Shown piece by piece: positions 8,781 to 16,746 of a stretch of 57,211 nt of DNA. Under the pieces are notes generated by a model that worked only from the letters and a program-made list of their open reading frames with translations, made no database searches and was not told the DNA's origin. Each line of letters opens with the position of its first letter. The stretch's first letter is position 1. Origin of the DNA: a bacterium (GTDB lineage: Bacteria > SAR324 > XYD2-FULL-50-16). The position numbers and the translations under genes were made by a program. The stretch lies in the NCBI GenBank assembly GCA_024275165.1, contig JAJRZQ010000030.1:1-57211 (forward strand), given 5' to 3'.

Positions 8781-9329
8781 ATGAAGCTAAAGCAAGTTTG
8801 CCTGTTGGTCGGCCTGTTGACCCTGGTTGTCAACCCCTTAGAGGCGCGAGAACGATATTTTTCCTTAGGGGCCTCTGTTACCGGGCTGTTGCAATTTACC
8901 TCCGAAAATACGGGCAAGCCCACCCAGAGCAATGGGGTGGGGATCTTTGGTGAGTTCGATACCAATTTCGGGCTGGGCTATGAGTGGGTGGAGGCGAAAC
9001 TAGGCGATACAACCCTAACCCTTGACCTGTTTAATCTGTTTTATGAGTTCGAATTCGCTTCCTATAGCCTGCTGCTCGGTTGGGGGGGCTTGGGCTCTGC
9101 CAAAGTGGATTGCGCTACCTGCAGCTCTTTGTATGAAACGGGCAGCGTGAGTGAGTGGAAGATGGCGTTGGGATACAGCTACGGGCAGATGTCGGTTCTT
9201 TATGGCCTACACAAGGTGACGGGGCAAATTCCCGGGCGGGCCCAATCCTTAGATTCTGGGATCACGACAATGCCCGATTTTTATTTTCAAGGTTTTTTTA
9301 ATTCCTTGGGCCTTATCTTTCGCTTTTGA
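8781..9329 (+). CDS. Putative outer-membrane beta-barrel protein
   Basis: I start this gene at ATG 8781, preceded by AAAGGGA eight bases upstream. This gives 182 residues, and the longer frame from 8550 would lack a signal. Residues 1-22 form a signal peptide (KQVCLLVGLLTLVVNPLEA). The mature part alternates polar and aromatic/hydrophobic residues in Gly-rich strands (FGLGYEWVEAKLG, SYSLLLGWGGLGSAK, MALGYSYGQMSVLYG) and ends with F at the C-terminus (GLIFRF), typical of small outer-membrane barrels. Two Cys in CATC may form a loop disulfide. Its stop overlaps the next start region, so the two are probably cotranscribed. Confidence 0.7.
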   Translation: MKLKQVCLLVGLLTLVVNPLEARERYFSLGASVTGLLQFTSENTGKPTQSNGVGIFGEFDTNFGLGYEWVEAKLGDTTLTLDLFNLFYEFEFASYSLLLGWGGLGSAKVDCATCSSLYETGSVSEWKMALGYSYGQMSVLYGLHKVTGQIPGRAQSLDSGITTMPDFYFQGFFNSLGLIFRF

Positions 9330-9331
9330 GC

Positions 9332-9796
9332 ATGCTGGAAAACTGGTCGCAGAGCCTGCAAAGCCTGACCCTTTTTTATAGAGAATTATTGCTGCCTCTA
9401 AAGGATTCTCTGCCCGATCTTCCCGCGGAATCGTACTTAGAGCGAGAAGAAGACCCGCTTTGGCATCTCGGTCATGCTTGTTTTGACTGTGCCAGGGCCT
9501 TGATTTTTGCCTTTGACCCGAAAAATCCTCTTGTTTTTTTGTATGACGAGCTTTTTTTGGGGCTCAACGCGCGCCATCCTTGGGGTCAGGTTCGGCCTGG
9601 CTGGGAGGAGTTGATTTTGTGGTGGGAGCGGGTTTTAGGGGAGGTTGAAGAGCAACTCCCCCGCTATGATCAAGCTCCTTTAAGCGTGATCGTTTTGGAC
9701 CGATATCCGCTGCATACGGCGCGACAGGCTTGGGACTACGCCCTGTTTCATACGGGATTTCATTTGGGTCGGGTGCATCAGCTTTTGGGCTGGTAG
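9332..9796 (+). CDS. DinB-like superfamily protein
   Basis: This gene encodes about 154 residues of four-helix-bundle type. WHLGHACFD near residue 50 and HTGFHLGRVHQLLGW at the C-terminus place His residues as in the DinB/YfiT superfamily, whose members bind a divalent metal and are often thiol-dependent transferases. The substrate is unknown. The start could be ATG 9332 or the in-frame TTG 9326 that overlaps the upstream stop. The tight spacing suggests translational coupling with the barrel gene. Confidence 0.68.
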   Translation: MLENWSQSLQSLTLFYRELLLPLKDSLPDLPAESYLEREEDPLWHLGHACFDCARALIFAFDPKNPLVFLYDELFLGLNARHPWGQVRPGWEELILWWERVLGEVEEQLPRYDQAPLSVIVLDRYPLHTARQAWDYALFHTGFHLGRVHQLLGW

Positions 9797-9913
9797 AGGT
9801 AAAAAATATCTATCCCGTTGTTTATATAAATTTTTATTCTATATTTTTCGCAAGGAAAGAAAAGCGGTTTTCCCTCTAAGAAGCTATCCTTAACTTGATT
9901 CCCAGGTAAAGAG

Positions 9914-10698
9914 ATGAAACCAAAAAAGCCCGGTACCCAGTCCGATTACCGCCGGCGTATCGAAGGCGTATCGAAGGCTTGCTGCGGCAGGTCGAGAACG
10001 CGTTGGATGAGGATTGGAGCCTAAGCAAGCTTGCTCGTCTGGCCGCGTTGAGCGAATGGCATTTTCAACGAATCTTTTCCGCTCATGTGGGGGAGGGGCC
10101 GCATGGCCATATCCGCCGACTTCGCTTGGAACGCGCCGCTTCCGCTTTGCTGTATGGGAAACAAGAAATTACCGAAATCGCCTTAGCGGCGGGGTGCTCA
10201 ACCCCCTCGGCCTTGAACAAGGCCTTTTTGCAACGCTTTGGGATGACTCCAGGCGGATTTCGTAAAAAAGGGAAAAATCCACTGCCGCTGCCTTCTTTTC
10301 AACCTATTGCAAAAAGCCTGGGGCATATTGATGAATTTTGCCTATAAAAACAAATTAATGAACTCAAAAACCAAAATTTTTGGGATAAATTACGATGACC
10401 CTAAGGTAACCCAGGATGAGCATATTCGCTACGAAGTGTGCATAAGCTTTAAGGGAAAAATAGATTTGCCCGAAGAAATCGGCAAGGGAGAATTGGCAGG
10501 AGGTCGATCGCGATGACGGTTCACAAAGGGCCTTATGATAGGTTGGAAGCAACTTATCGAGAACTTTACGGGGTCTGGTTGCCTCAAAGTGGGGAGACGC
10601 TGCGCGAGTCCCCTTGTTTTGAGCGTTATTTGAATCGAGACCCCAGAAGGACGAAGCCGGAAAACCTGCGTACGGAAATTTATTTTCCCTTAAATTGA
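9914..10698 (+). pseudogene. Broken AraC-type regulator with GyrI-like domain
   Basis: ATG 9914 opens an AraC-family N-terminus, MKPKKPGTQSDYRRRIEG. An 11-bp tandem duplication then throws it out of frame. Deleting one copy joins it exactly to LLRQVENALDEDWSLSKLA and a complete AraC DNA-binding domain (two HTH, to about 10260). The C-terminal GyrI/AraC effector domain follows in pieces: LMNSKTKIFGINYDDP in a second frame, then VHKGPYDRLEATYRELYG and PCFERYLN in a third, ending FPLN. The first part of the effector domain is missing. At least three lesions make it a pseudogene. The family normally senses small hydrophobic ligands. Confidence 0.88.
9956..9977. repeat. 11-bp tandem duplication causing a frameshift
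   Basis: CGTATCGAAGG occurs at 9956-9966 and again at 9967-9977. Removing either copy restores the reading frame of the AraC-type gene, so this looks like a replication-slippage event. Confidence 0.9.
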
Positions 10699-10705
10699 GT
10701 TCAGG

Positions 10706-10749
10706 CGCAAAACCCAGGCGAGGGTTTTCAGCCCTCGCCTGGGTTTGCG
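10706..10749 (-). terminator. Strong hairpin terminator after rplL
   Basis: A 15-bp perfect stem (10710-10724 with 10732-10746) has a 7-base loop and extends by three more pairs past a one-base bulge. On the minus strand the right side is followed by TTTTGCG. It closes the rplKAJL transcription unit and also faces the end of the broken AraC gene. Confidence 0.85.
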
Positions 10750-10763
10750 GAAACGAAAAAACT

Positions 10764-11144
10764 TTACTTGACTTCAGCGGTAGCGCCCGCGGCGGTCAAC
10801 TTTTTAACGATTTCTTCGGCTTCGGCTTTGGCAATGCCTTCTTTGACCTTGCAATCCGCGCCGGCAGATTCAACTAAGTCTTTGGCTTCTTTTAAGCCTA
10901 AACCGGTGATGGTGCGAACTTCTTTGATCACATTGATTTTATTCCCACCAAAGCTGCTCATGAGGACATCAAATTCGGTTTGTTCCTCCGTCGCGGCGGT
11001 ACCCCCAGCAGGAGCGGCTACGGCAGCCACGGCAGCGGCAGCGGATACGCCGAACTTCTCTTCTAGTTCTTTGACCAATTTGCTCAGTTCGAGCACGGAC
11101 ATGGATTCAATGAATTCAATAACTTGTTCTTTGGTTACAGCCAT
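10764..11144 (-). CDS. rplL: 50S ribosomal protein L7/L12
   Basis: At 126 residues it has the normal length for L7/L12, the multicopy stalk protein that recruits translation GTPases. The N-terminal dimerisation helix ([26 protein letters not shown]) is followed by an Ala-rich hinge (about 33-50) and the C-terminal domain [33 protein letters not shown]. It is the last gene of the block, 21 bases after rplJ, with the operon terminator downstream. Confidence 0.98.
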   Translation of the reverse strand: MAVTKEQVIEFIESMSVLELSKLVKELEEKFGVSAAAAVAAVAAPAGGTAATEEQTEFDVLMSSFGGNKINVIKEVRTITGLGLKEAKDLVESAGADCKVKEGIAKAEAEEIVKKLTAAGATAEVK

Positions 11145-11165
11145 TTTGATTTTCCTGAAAAGGGA

Positions 11166-11693
11166 TTATTGTTTCGACTCCGCTACCGCCTGGAGGGTGC
11201 GCACAAAGCTGGCGGGAACCTCGTTGAGGGTACGGACGAATTGAGTGATTGGGGCATTGAGTAAAAAGAGCAGCTTGGCCACCAGTTCTTCTCTGCTGGG
11301 CAGATCGCCGAGTTCTTTAATCGCCATGAGATCGAGCTTGTGGCCCTGGCCCTCGGTGACGAGCAATCCGGCGATGATCTTCAACTTCTCGTTGCTCTTG
11401 GCTTGCTCGGTCATGATCTTTGCCGTACCGACCGGGTCGGTTTCGCTGTAGACCAAAGCACGGTTTTGCACAAACTCACCGGCAAGGGATTCAAAGGGGG
11501 TATCCTTGGCGGCAATTTTAGCCAGGCGATTTTTGATCACCCGAAAACTGCCGTTTTTTGCGTAAAGAGATTTACGCAACGAGGTCAGTTGCTCCACGGT
11601 CAAGCCTTGGAAGTCAACCAACACCCCGCTTTGAGCGGAAGAAAAGATTTCGCCGAACTCGGCAACTAGCGCTTCCTTTTGGGAGCGTTCCAT
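11166..11693 (-). CDS. rplJ: 50S ribosomal protein L10
   Basis: At 175 residues it has the usual length for L10, which anchors L7/L12 dimers to the 23S rRNA. Typical segments are GVLVDFQGLTVEQLTSLRKSL, FRVIKNRLAKIA and the helical C-terminus that binds L12. AGGAG precedes the ATG closely. The structured leader upstream fits autoregulation by the L10-L12 complex. Confidence 0.97.
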   Translation of the reverse strand: MERSQKEALVAEFGEIFSSAQSGVLVDFQGLTVEQLTSLRKSLYAKNGSFRVIKNRLAKIAAKDTPFESLAGEFVQNRALVYSETDPVGTAKIMTEQAKSNEKLKIIAGLLVTEGQGHKLDLMAIKELGDLPSREELVAKLLFLLNAPITQFVRTLNEVPASFVRTLQAVAESKQ

Positions 11694-11806
11694 AAAATTC
11701 TCCTCTTAGATTGGTTTGAGGAACTAAAAAAAATCGGATTATCGAGTGGAAGGAGAATTTGGAAAACATCCAGATTTGCCCTTTTCAGGCATCCTTCCCC
11801 GGTTTT

Positions 11807-11890
11807 ACCTAGGCGGGAGATTAAGCGAGGAAGGCCTCGCGCCCACGGTCTACGATAATCTCAGGGTTTGGGGCGTTTTGCCCCACCTAG
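11807..11890 (-). promoter_or_regulatory. L10 leader RNA structure
   Basis: On the minus strand between rplA and rplJ, CTAGGTGGG (11882-11890) pairs with CCCGCCTAG (11809-11817) in a 9-bp outer stem with one G-T pair. It encloses GGGGCaaaacGCCCC, a TCGTAGACCGTGGGC segment like the conserved L10-leader core, and GCGAG/CTCGC. Position and content match the L10(L12) autoregulatory site known from many bacteria. The 240-base gap holds no believable gene; the plus-strand frame at 11746-11934 is a by-product. Confidence 0.75.
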
Positions 11891-11905
11891 CCGCAGCCAG
11901 GTCTA

Positions 11906-11925
11906 AAAGGGGGTTGCCCCCCTTT
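11906..11925 (-). terminator. Attenuator-like hairpin after rplA
   Basis: An 8-bp stem AAAGGGGG/CCCCCTTT with a 4-base loop lies about 18 bases after the rplA stop. On the minus strand it ends in TTTT. It may lower read-through from rplKA into rplJL. Confidence 0.55.
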
Positions 11926-11942
11926 ATAGTTTGACTCCGCTT

Positions 11943-12635
11943 TTAGCGAAAATTTTGCTCATCAATACGAATGCCGGGCCCCATGGTAGTGGAGACGAAA
12001 ACCGACTTGACATAAAGGCCCTTGGCGCTGGCCGGTTTGAGTTTGACCAACTGATCCACCACTGCTTGCAGGTTTTCTTGCAAATGATCGACTTCAAAAT
12101 CGGCCATGCCTAAAGTACAATGCACATTGGCCCCTTTGTCGGTGCGGAACTGAACCTGCCCTTTTTTGATCTCGGTCACCGCATTCCCCACATTTAAGGT
12201 GACGGTTCCGGTTTTCGGGTTGGGCATGAGGCCCTTAGGGCCTAAAATCTTACCTAGCTTGCCGACCAGAGCCATCATGTCGGGGGTGGCCACCAAGCGA
12301 TCAAAGTCAAAGAACCCGCCTGTGATTTTTTCAGCCAAGTCTTCTGCCCCAACAAAGTCGGCACCCGCTTCTTTGGCTTCTTTTTCCTTTTCGCCTTTGG
12401 CGAACACGGCCACCCGTAGGGTTTGACCCGTGCCGTGGGGCAGGATGACGCTGCTGCGAACCATCTGATCCGATTTACGAGGGTCGATTCCCAAGCGAAT
12501 CACTAAGTCCATGCGTTCTTTAAATTTAGAGCCGGCATATTTTTTAGCCAGTTCTAAAGCTTCTTTAACGCTATGTTTTTTTGTGCGATCCAGCTCAGTT
12601 GCCCAGGCCTTTTTGCGTTTGCTGATTGTAGTCAT
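11943..12635 (-). CDS. rplA: 50S ribosomal protein L1
   Basis: This 230-residue protein is of normal length for L1, the mobile 23S rRNA stalk protein that is also a translational repressor of its own operon. Recognisable segments are [64 protein letters not shown] and [12 protein letters not shown]. It follows rplK by 55 bases. Confidence 0.98.
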   Translation of the reverse strand: MTTISKRKKAWATELDRTKKHSVKEALELAKKYAGSKFKERMDLVIRLGIDPRKSDQMVRSSVILPHGTGQTLRVAVFAKGEKEKEAKEAGADFVGAEDLAEKITGGFFDFDRLVATPDMMALVGKLGKILGPKGLMPNPKTGTVTLNVGNAVTEIKKGQVQFRTDKGANVHCTLGMADFEVDHLQENLQAVVDQLVKLKPASAKGLYVKSVFVSTTMGPGIRIDEQNFR

Positions 12636-12690
12636 CTCCTACCTTGTTGTAGTGCGAACGATGTTCGAGTTGGTAAAGCCCCTGTGCAAA

Positions 12691-13116
12691 TCAAAGGGGG
12701 GTGTCAATGCCCATGGAACGGGCTGTGCCGACGATTAAACGCTTGGCGGCATCGAGGTCGTAGCAGTTTAGATCCGGCATTTTTGTTTTGGCGATCTCTT
12801 CGATCTGCGCGTCGGTCAGTTTGCCCACCTTTTTTAGGTTCGGGGTGGGGCTGCCTGACTTCAAACCCAAGGCCTTCTTGATCAACACCGGCACGGGAGG
12901 GGTTTTGGTGATGAAGGTGAAGCTGCGATCCGCATAGACGGTGATGATCACCGGAGTGATCATGCCCGCTTGCGCCTGGGTCGCGGAATTGAAACTCTTG
13001 CAGAATTCCATGATGTTGACCCCTTTTTGGCCCAAAGCGGGGCCGATTGGGGGGGAGGGGTTAGCCTGCCCGGCGGGAATCTGCAATTTGATGTAGCCCG
13101 TAATTTTCTTTGCCAT
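12691..13116 (-). CDS. rplK: 50S ribosomal protein L11
   Basis: At 141 residues it is the standard L11, which binds the GTPase-associated 23S rRNA region and is needed for RelA activation in species that have it. It begins [20 protein letters not shown], then [19 protein letters not shown], with the C-terminal RNA-binding domain ending [10 protein letters not shown]. It lies 12 bases after nusG. Confidence 0.98.
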   Translation of the reverse strand: MAKKITGYIKLQIPAGQANPSPPIGPALGQKGVNIMEFCKSFNSATQAQAGMITPVIITVYADRSFTFITKTPPVPVLIKKALGLKSGSPTPNLKKVGKLTDAQIEEIAKTKMPDLNCYDLDAAKRLIVGTARSMGIDTPL

Positions 13117-13128
13117 CGTTTTTTTTGG

Positions 13129-13674
13129 TTAGTCTTGCAGGCGCACCTTATCAAAGCCGACCTCCAAGGGAGTGGAGCGGCCAAAGATGCTTACCAGCAC
13201 GGTTAGCTTGTTGTGTTCGGGGTCGACTTCGTCGATGACGCCGTTGAAATCGGCAAAGGGCCCCTCAATCACCACCACTTTCTGCCCAACGCTGTAGGTG
13301 GAGTCGATTTCTTGTTGTTTCACGCCTTCTTTGATCTGCCCGCGAATGCCAAGGATCTCTTTTTCAGGAACGGGCTTGGGATTTTTTTGATCCGAGCCGA
13401 TAAAACCGGAAACCCGAGGCACGCTGCGCAGTACATGGGAAAGGGCATCGGTCAGCTTCATGCGGATGAAGATATAACCGGGGTAATAGGTCACCTGTTG
13501 GACACGGGTTTTATCTTTTTTCTTGGTGGTCACTTCTTCAGTGGGGATGAAGATCTCTTCAACAAGATCTTTCATGTTGTTTAACTGAAGTTGCTCCTCA
13601 ATGAGGAGTTTTACCTTTTTTTCGTAGCCCGCATAAGCTTGCAGGGTGTACCATTTGGTTTCGATTTCTGTCAT
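13129..13674 (-). CDS. nusG: Transcription antitermination protein NusG
   Basis: This 181-residue protein has the NGN domain (KWYTLQAYAGYEKKVKLLIEEQ, YYPGYIFIRMKLTDALSHVLRSVPRVSGFIG) and a C-terminal KOW domain (VGQKVVVIEGPFADFNGVIDEVD). NusG binds RNA polymerase to stimulate elongation and couples it to Rho and the ribosome. It is two bases from the secE stop, as in the conserved secE-nusG-rplKA order. Confidence 0.98.
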   Translation of the reverse strand: MTEIETKWYTLQAYAGYEKKVKLLIEEQLQLNNMKDLVEEIFIPTEEVTTKKKDKTRVQQVTYYPGYIFIRMKLTDALSHVLRSVPRVSGFIGSDQKNPKPVPEKEILGIRGQIKEGVKQQEIDSTYSVGQKVVVIEGPFADFNGVIDEVDPEHNKLTVLVSIFGRSTPLEVGFDKVRLQD

Positions 13675-13676
13675 GA

Positions 13677-13862
13677 TTACCCGATGACCAGTTTGACCGC
13701 CTCGCTAAGCCCGTAATCAATGGTGCCTAGAAAGATTGCCGCAATACCCGAGAGGAACAAGACCACAACGGTTTGTTGGGTGGTTTGCTCGCGGGAGGGC
13801 CAAGTTACTTTTTTGAACTCGCCCTTAACTTCTTTAAAGAATTGCCGGATTTGCTTCATCAT
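13677..13862 (-). CDS. secE: Preprotein translocase subunit SecE
   Basis: This is the 61-residue single-spanning form common outside Enterobacteria. The conserved cytoplasmic helix FFKEVKGEFKKVTWPSREQT precedes one membrane segment (about 29-54). SecE stabilises SecY in the translocon. It lies between tRNA-Trp and nusG. Confidence 0.95.
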   Translation of the reverse strand: MMKQIRQFFKEVKGEFKKVTWPSREQTTQQTVVVLFLSGIAAIFLGTIDYGLSEAVKLVIG

Positions 13863-13881
13863 GCCGGGTTATTTGCTATGG

Positions 13882-13958
13882 TGGCAGGCCAGGGGGGACT
13901 CGAACCCACAACACTCGGTTTTGGAGACCGATGCTCTACCAATTGGAGCTACTGGCCT
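13882..13958 (-). tRNA. tRNA-Trp (CCA)
   Basis: The 77-nt cloverleaf is complete: acceptor AGGCCAG/CTGGCCT, discriminator G, encoded CCA, and T-loop GGTTCGAGTCC. The anticodon loop CTCCAAA gives anticodon CCA. It lies between rpmG and secE. Confidence 0.97.
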
Positions 13959-13960
13959 AT

Positions 13961-14110
13961 TTATTTAGTTTCTTTATGTACGGTATGTTGCTTGCAAAAA
14001 CGGCAATATTTTTTTAGCTCCATTTTGGCGGGCTTCGCTTTTTTATTGCGGGTCTTGCTGTAATTTCTGCGTTTGCAGTCGTTGCATTGCAACTGAATGA
14101 TATCTCTCAT
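13961..14110 (-). CDS. rpmG: 50S ribosomal protein L33
   Basis: This 49-residue frame was found between two tRNA genes. It begins MRDIIQLQCNDCKRRNYS and ends KQHTVHKETK. The two CxxC pairs (CNDC and CRFC) are the zinc-binding form of L33, a small protein near the ribosomal E site. Its TAA ends two bases before tRNA-Trp, the usual rpmG-trnW-secE order. No strong ribosome binding site is seen upstream. Confidence 0.95.
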   Translation of the reverse strand: MRDIIQLQCNDCKRRNYSKTRNKKAKPAKMELKKYCRFCKQHTVHKETK

Positions 14111-14135
14111 AGCTTCATCGCTGATAATAGGATAC

Positions 14136-14210
14136 TGGAGCCCAGGAGCAGGATTGAACTGCCGACCTCTTCCTTACCAAGGAAACGCTCTACCACTGAG
14201 CTACCCGGGC
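14136..14210 (-). tRNA. tRNA-Thr (GGT)
   Basis: Acceptor GCCCGGG pairs with CCTGGGC, followed by T and an encoded CCA. The anticodon loop TTGGTAA gives GGT. D-arm and T-arm (AGTTCAATCC) are normal. Confidence 0.95.
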
Positions 14211-14221
14211 AAATCATACTT

Positions 14222-14306
14222 TGGTGGGGAGAGAAGGATTCGAACCTTCGAAGGCGGAGCCGTCAGATTTACAGTCTGATCCCTTTGGCCACTCGGGAAT
14301 CTCCCC
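14222..14306 (-). tRNA. tRNA-Tyr (GTA)
   Basis: This 85-nt class II tRNA has acceptor GGGGAGA/TCTCCCC, discriminator A and encoded CCA. The anticodon loop CTGTAAA gives GTA. The long variable arm and the T-loop GGTTCGAATCC are present. Confidence 0.96.
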
Positions 14307-14330
14307 AGTTCATTAACCTTGATTTCAAGG

Positions 14331-14406
14331 TGGTGCTGGCTGGAGGATTCGAACTCCCGACCCACTGATTACAAATCAGTTGCTCTACCAACTGAGCTAA
14401 GCCAGC
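14331..14406 (-). tRNA. tRNA-Thr (TGT)
   Basis: Acceptor GCTGGCT/AGCCAGC is followed by A and an encoded CCA. The anticodon loop TTTGTAA gives TGT. It is the first gene of the leftward block. Confidence 0.96.
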
Positions 14407-14431
14407 ACTTGTAACTGTGCTTAAATAAGGC

Positions 14432-14460
14432 AATCTAAAGGAGCAGTTGCTGCTTGTCAA
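14432..14460 (-). promoter_or_regulatory. Strong sigma-70-type promoter for tRNA/rpmG/secE block
   Basis: On the minus strand TTGACA (14455-14460), exactly 17 bases, then TAGATT (14432-14437). The first tRNA begins 25 bases further on, a normal distance for a stable-RNA promoter. Confidence 0.85.
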
Positions 14461-14550
14461 TCCCCTTTTGATCCTTTAAAAGAAAAAGGGGAACAGCACA
14501 GAGCTTCAAGCCCACCAGTTCAACTCCAAAGCTATCTGAAGGAGTCTTTT

Positions 14551-15450
14551 TTGTCAGCAGAATTTCGTTGTGGCTTTGTCGCCCTTTTAGGTCGACCCAA
14601 TGTGGGCAAATCAACCCTGCTCAACGCCGTGATCGGGCAAGAGGTTTCGATTACGGCCAATCGCCCCCAAACCACCAGAAACCAAGTGCGGGGAATATTA
14701 AACGGTGAGGGCTTTCAAGCCGTTTTTATCGACATGCCCGGGGTGCATCAACCCCAATCGGAGTTGCACCACCGGATTGTGGGTTACGCTTGGCAAGGGG
14801 CCAAAGAAGCGGATTTGGTCGTTTTTGTGACCGAACCTGTTTTTGGGGAGGAGCCGCACCGTAAAGATCAACCAATCCTAGAGCAACTTGCCTGCCTTTC
14901 GACCCCGGTTTTTTTGGTGGTCAACAAAACCGATCAGGCAGAGGAGGAACGGGTCATGAAGACCTTAGCCCTTTACAATCAAGCGTTTCAATTTGCCGAG
15001 AGCTTCTCTTTAGCCGCGATTCGCAAAAAAGGAGTTTTGAAGTTGGTGCGGGCGATTGCAAGGGCTTTACCTGTGGCCGAGCCCGTTTTTGCCGAGGACT
15101 TATATACAGACCAACCCGAACGAGTGATGGTTGCCGAGTTGGTGCGAGAGCAGATTCATCGCCGTTGCAAGCAAGAGGTGCCCTTTGGGGTCGCCGTGCA
15201 ATTGGATCGCTTTGAAGAAAGCGAAAAGTTGATTAAGATTTTTTGCACCATCTTGGTGGAGCGGGAATCTCATAAAGGCATTCTGATCGGCAAGGGGGGG
15301 CGGATGCTCAAAGATATTGGGCAGTACGCGAGGATTAAGATGGAATATCTATTGGGAACGAGGGTCTACCTGGATTTGCATATCAAGGTGGCGGGGGATT
15401 GGTACAACCACCCCCAGCGCCTCGATGAAATGGGTTACCCCAAACCTTAA
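14551..15450 (+). CDS. era: GTPase Era
   Basis: This 299-residue GTPase checks 16S rRNA 3'-end maturation and 30S assembly. The G1 motif GRPNVGKS is at 14-21; the G3 is DMPG where DTPG is commoner; the G4 is NKTD. The C-terminal KH domain contains GKGGRMLKDIGQYARIKME and YLDLHIKV. The start is TTG 14551 with a good GAAGGAG seven bases upstream. It is convergent with the next gene, only five bases apart. Confidence 0.96.
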   Translation: MSAEFRCGFVALLGRPNVGKSTLLNAVIGQEVSITANRPQTTRNQVRGILNGEGFQAVFIDMPGVHQPQSELHHRIVGYAWQGAKEADLVVFVTEPVFGEEPHRKDQPILEQLACLSTPVFLVVNKTDQAEEERVMKTLALYNQAFQFAESFSLAAIRKKGVLKLVRAIARALPVAEPVFAEDLYTDQPERVMVAELVREQIHRRCKQEVPFGVAVQLDRFEESEKLIKIFCTILVERESHKGILIGKGGRMLKDIGQYARIKMEYLLGTRVYLDLHIKVAGDWYNHPQRLDEMGYPKP

Positions 15451-15455
15451 ACCCG

Positions 15456-15734
15456 CTAACTCGCCCGCCGCGCCGCGGGGGAGGCAAAGACCATTTCTTG
15501 CAGGCGCGCCTTGAGCCGCTCTTCATCGTGAAAGGCGAGCAGCTCGTTGAGCCGCTCTTCGATATTAGCTTCGGTTAGACTTAAAAAACGCCCTTCCTCG
15601 GTTAAAATATTCACCCCTGTTTGCGTAATCTGTACCTGACCGATTTCAAAAATTTCGACCTGATGCTCGCCCTGAGAGACCTGAGAGAGTAGCAAAGCGG
15701 TTTGCAAGGCTTCGCGGACCCGTATCGTTTCCAT
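15456..15734 (-). CDS. Conserved-looking small protein, unknown
   Basis: I place the start at ATG 15734 because AGGAG lies seven bases upstream. This gives 92 residues (METIRVREALQTALLL to SPAARRAS). The longer frame adds a low-quality N-terminus that overlaps the next small gene. The protein is acidic and helical, with no membrane segment, Cys cluster or known motif. It may share a transcript with the 47-residue membrane protein upstream. Confidence 0.6.
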   Translation of the reverse strand: METIRVREALQTALLLSQVSQGEHQVEIFEIGQVQITQTGVNILTEEGRFLSLTEANIEERLNELLAFHDEERLKARLQEMVFASPAARRAS

Positions 15735-15826
15735 GCGTTCTCCTAAAGAAGTATTGGGGGGCAGGCTGCCCGTTATGCCTTCTTTTCGGCAGAAAACGAA
15801 AAAACTTAAAGGGTTTTTGATTTTTT

Positions 15827-15970
15827 TTAAGGGCCGAGGAAAAAATAAAACAGCAAGATTTGCAAGGTGAACAGTCCGATGAGTCCGAGAATGAAATCGG
15901 GATCCAGCAAGTTGTCTTGCCGAGAATGGATGCCTTTCCAAGCGTCTTTTTTTGTCACGCGCGGTTGCAT
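15827..15970 (-). CDS. 47-residue single-span membrane protein
   Basis: This small gene begins ATG 15970 with GGGAGG six bases upstream and ends TAA at 15827. The N-terminal 25 residues are charged (MQPRVTKKDAWKGIHSRQDN). One hydrophobic helix follows (FILGLIGLFTLQILLFYFFLG), ending almost at the C-terminus, so it would be a tail-anchored or small inner-membrane protein. The strong ribosome binding site and clean charge/hydrophobic partition make it credible. Function is unknown. Confidence 0.65.
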   Translation of the reverse strand: MQPRVTKKDAWKGIHSRQDNLLDPDFILGLIGLFTLQILLFYFFLGP

Positions 15971-16092
15971 AAGCCTCCCCCTTTTTATCTCTCTTCTTGC
16001 TTCTTAGTGTAGCACAAGTTGGAGGAAAAAAGAAAGGCCAGGGGGAACAAAACCTTCAGTAGGGGGTTGGGCGCAATCTGATCGGAAAGGGG

Positions 16093-16299
16093 TTATTTAA
16101 AGACTTGCACCCCATTGGCCTCGCGGCGCAGAACCTCATCCTTCATGGCCTTTAAAATGCGACCGTCAATATAGTCTTCGTAGGTTGCGTAACCGAAGTG
16201 GTCGGGTTCGCTTTCCCAGGCGTCTTTGAGTTCCGCCTCAACCAAAAGGTTATCGCGGATCGCCTGCCAGATGCGCTCGTTTGCTTGGGATTCATTCAT
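16093..16299 (-). CDS. Small acidic hypothetical protein
   Basis: A 68-residue soluble frame starts MNESQANERIWQAIRDNL and ends VLRREANGVQVFK. It is helical and charged, with no Cys and no membrane segment. The ATG lies at 16299; a second ATG four bases inside is out of frame. No family is recognised. Confidence 0.5.
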   Translation of the reverse strand: MNESQANERIWQAIRDNLLVEAELKDAWESEPDHFGYATYEDYIDGRILKAMKDEVLRREANGVQVFK

Positions 16300-16385
16300 A
16301 TCGGGGTTGGGTTATGGGAGTATGGAACGCTTTGAGGGTTGAAAAGATTTATGCAAAATAAGGCCCAAATTAATATCAATTCGCC

Positions 16386-16739
16386 CTATTCAGGGATATT
16401 TTCGCTGTTTCCAAAGAAATTAAAGGCAGTGGCCAATTCTTCAAATTGCCGTTGCAGTTCCGCTGTTTGTTCTTCTAATATAAATCCGGATTCAAAACTG
16501 TCTTCCACCGTGCCCGGTTTGACCCAAAGGCAGGTTGCCTGAAAGCTGATCCTACTGGATTGCTCGGGGAGTACCGCCAGCAGGTGATACTGTTCTCCCT
16601 TTTGCGGGCAGAGGTCGCCGACCAGCATCAAACCCGTAGGGGAAAGGTCGCAAAGGTTGCCTAAAACTTGTTGGTTGGCTTGGTTGATGACTTCGATTGC
16701 CGCTCCGATGGAGGTACGATTGTTTTGTCGCTGTTTCAT
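16386..16739 (-). CDS. PilZ domain protein
   Basis: This 117-residue single-domain protein keeps both c-di-GMP-binding elements of PilZ: RQNNR (R-x3-R, residues 4-8) and DLSPTG (D-x-S-x2-G, about 32-37), followed by the beta-barrel and a C-terminal helix. It should act as a cytoplasmic c-di-GMP receptor, a plausible partner for the GGDEF/EAL protein at 2810-4516. It starts seven bases before the end of the lipoprotein gene upstream on the same strand, so the two may be cotranscribed. Confidence 0.82.
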   Translation of the reverse strand: MKQRQNNRTSIGAAIEVINQANQQVLGNLCDLSPTGLMLVGDLCPQKGEQYHLLAVLPEQSSRISFQATCLWVKPGTVEDSFESGFILEEQTAELQRQFEELATAFNFFGNSENIPE

Positions 16740-16746
16740 GGGGGGA

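Noticed and set aside
11746-11934. 62-codon plus-strand frame between rplJ and rplA
   Set aside because: It coincides with the L10 leader structure and has an improbable composition.
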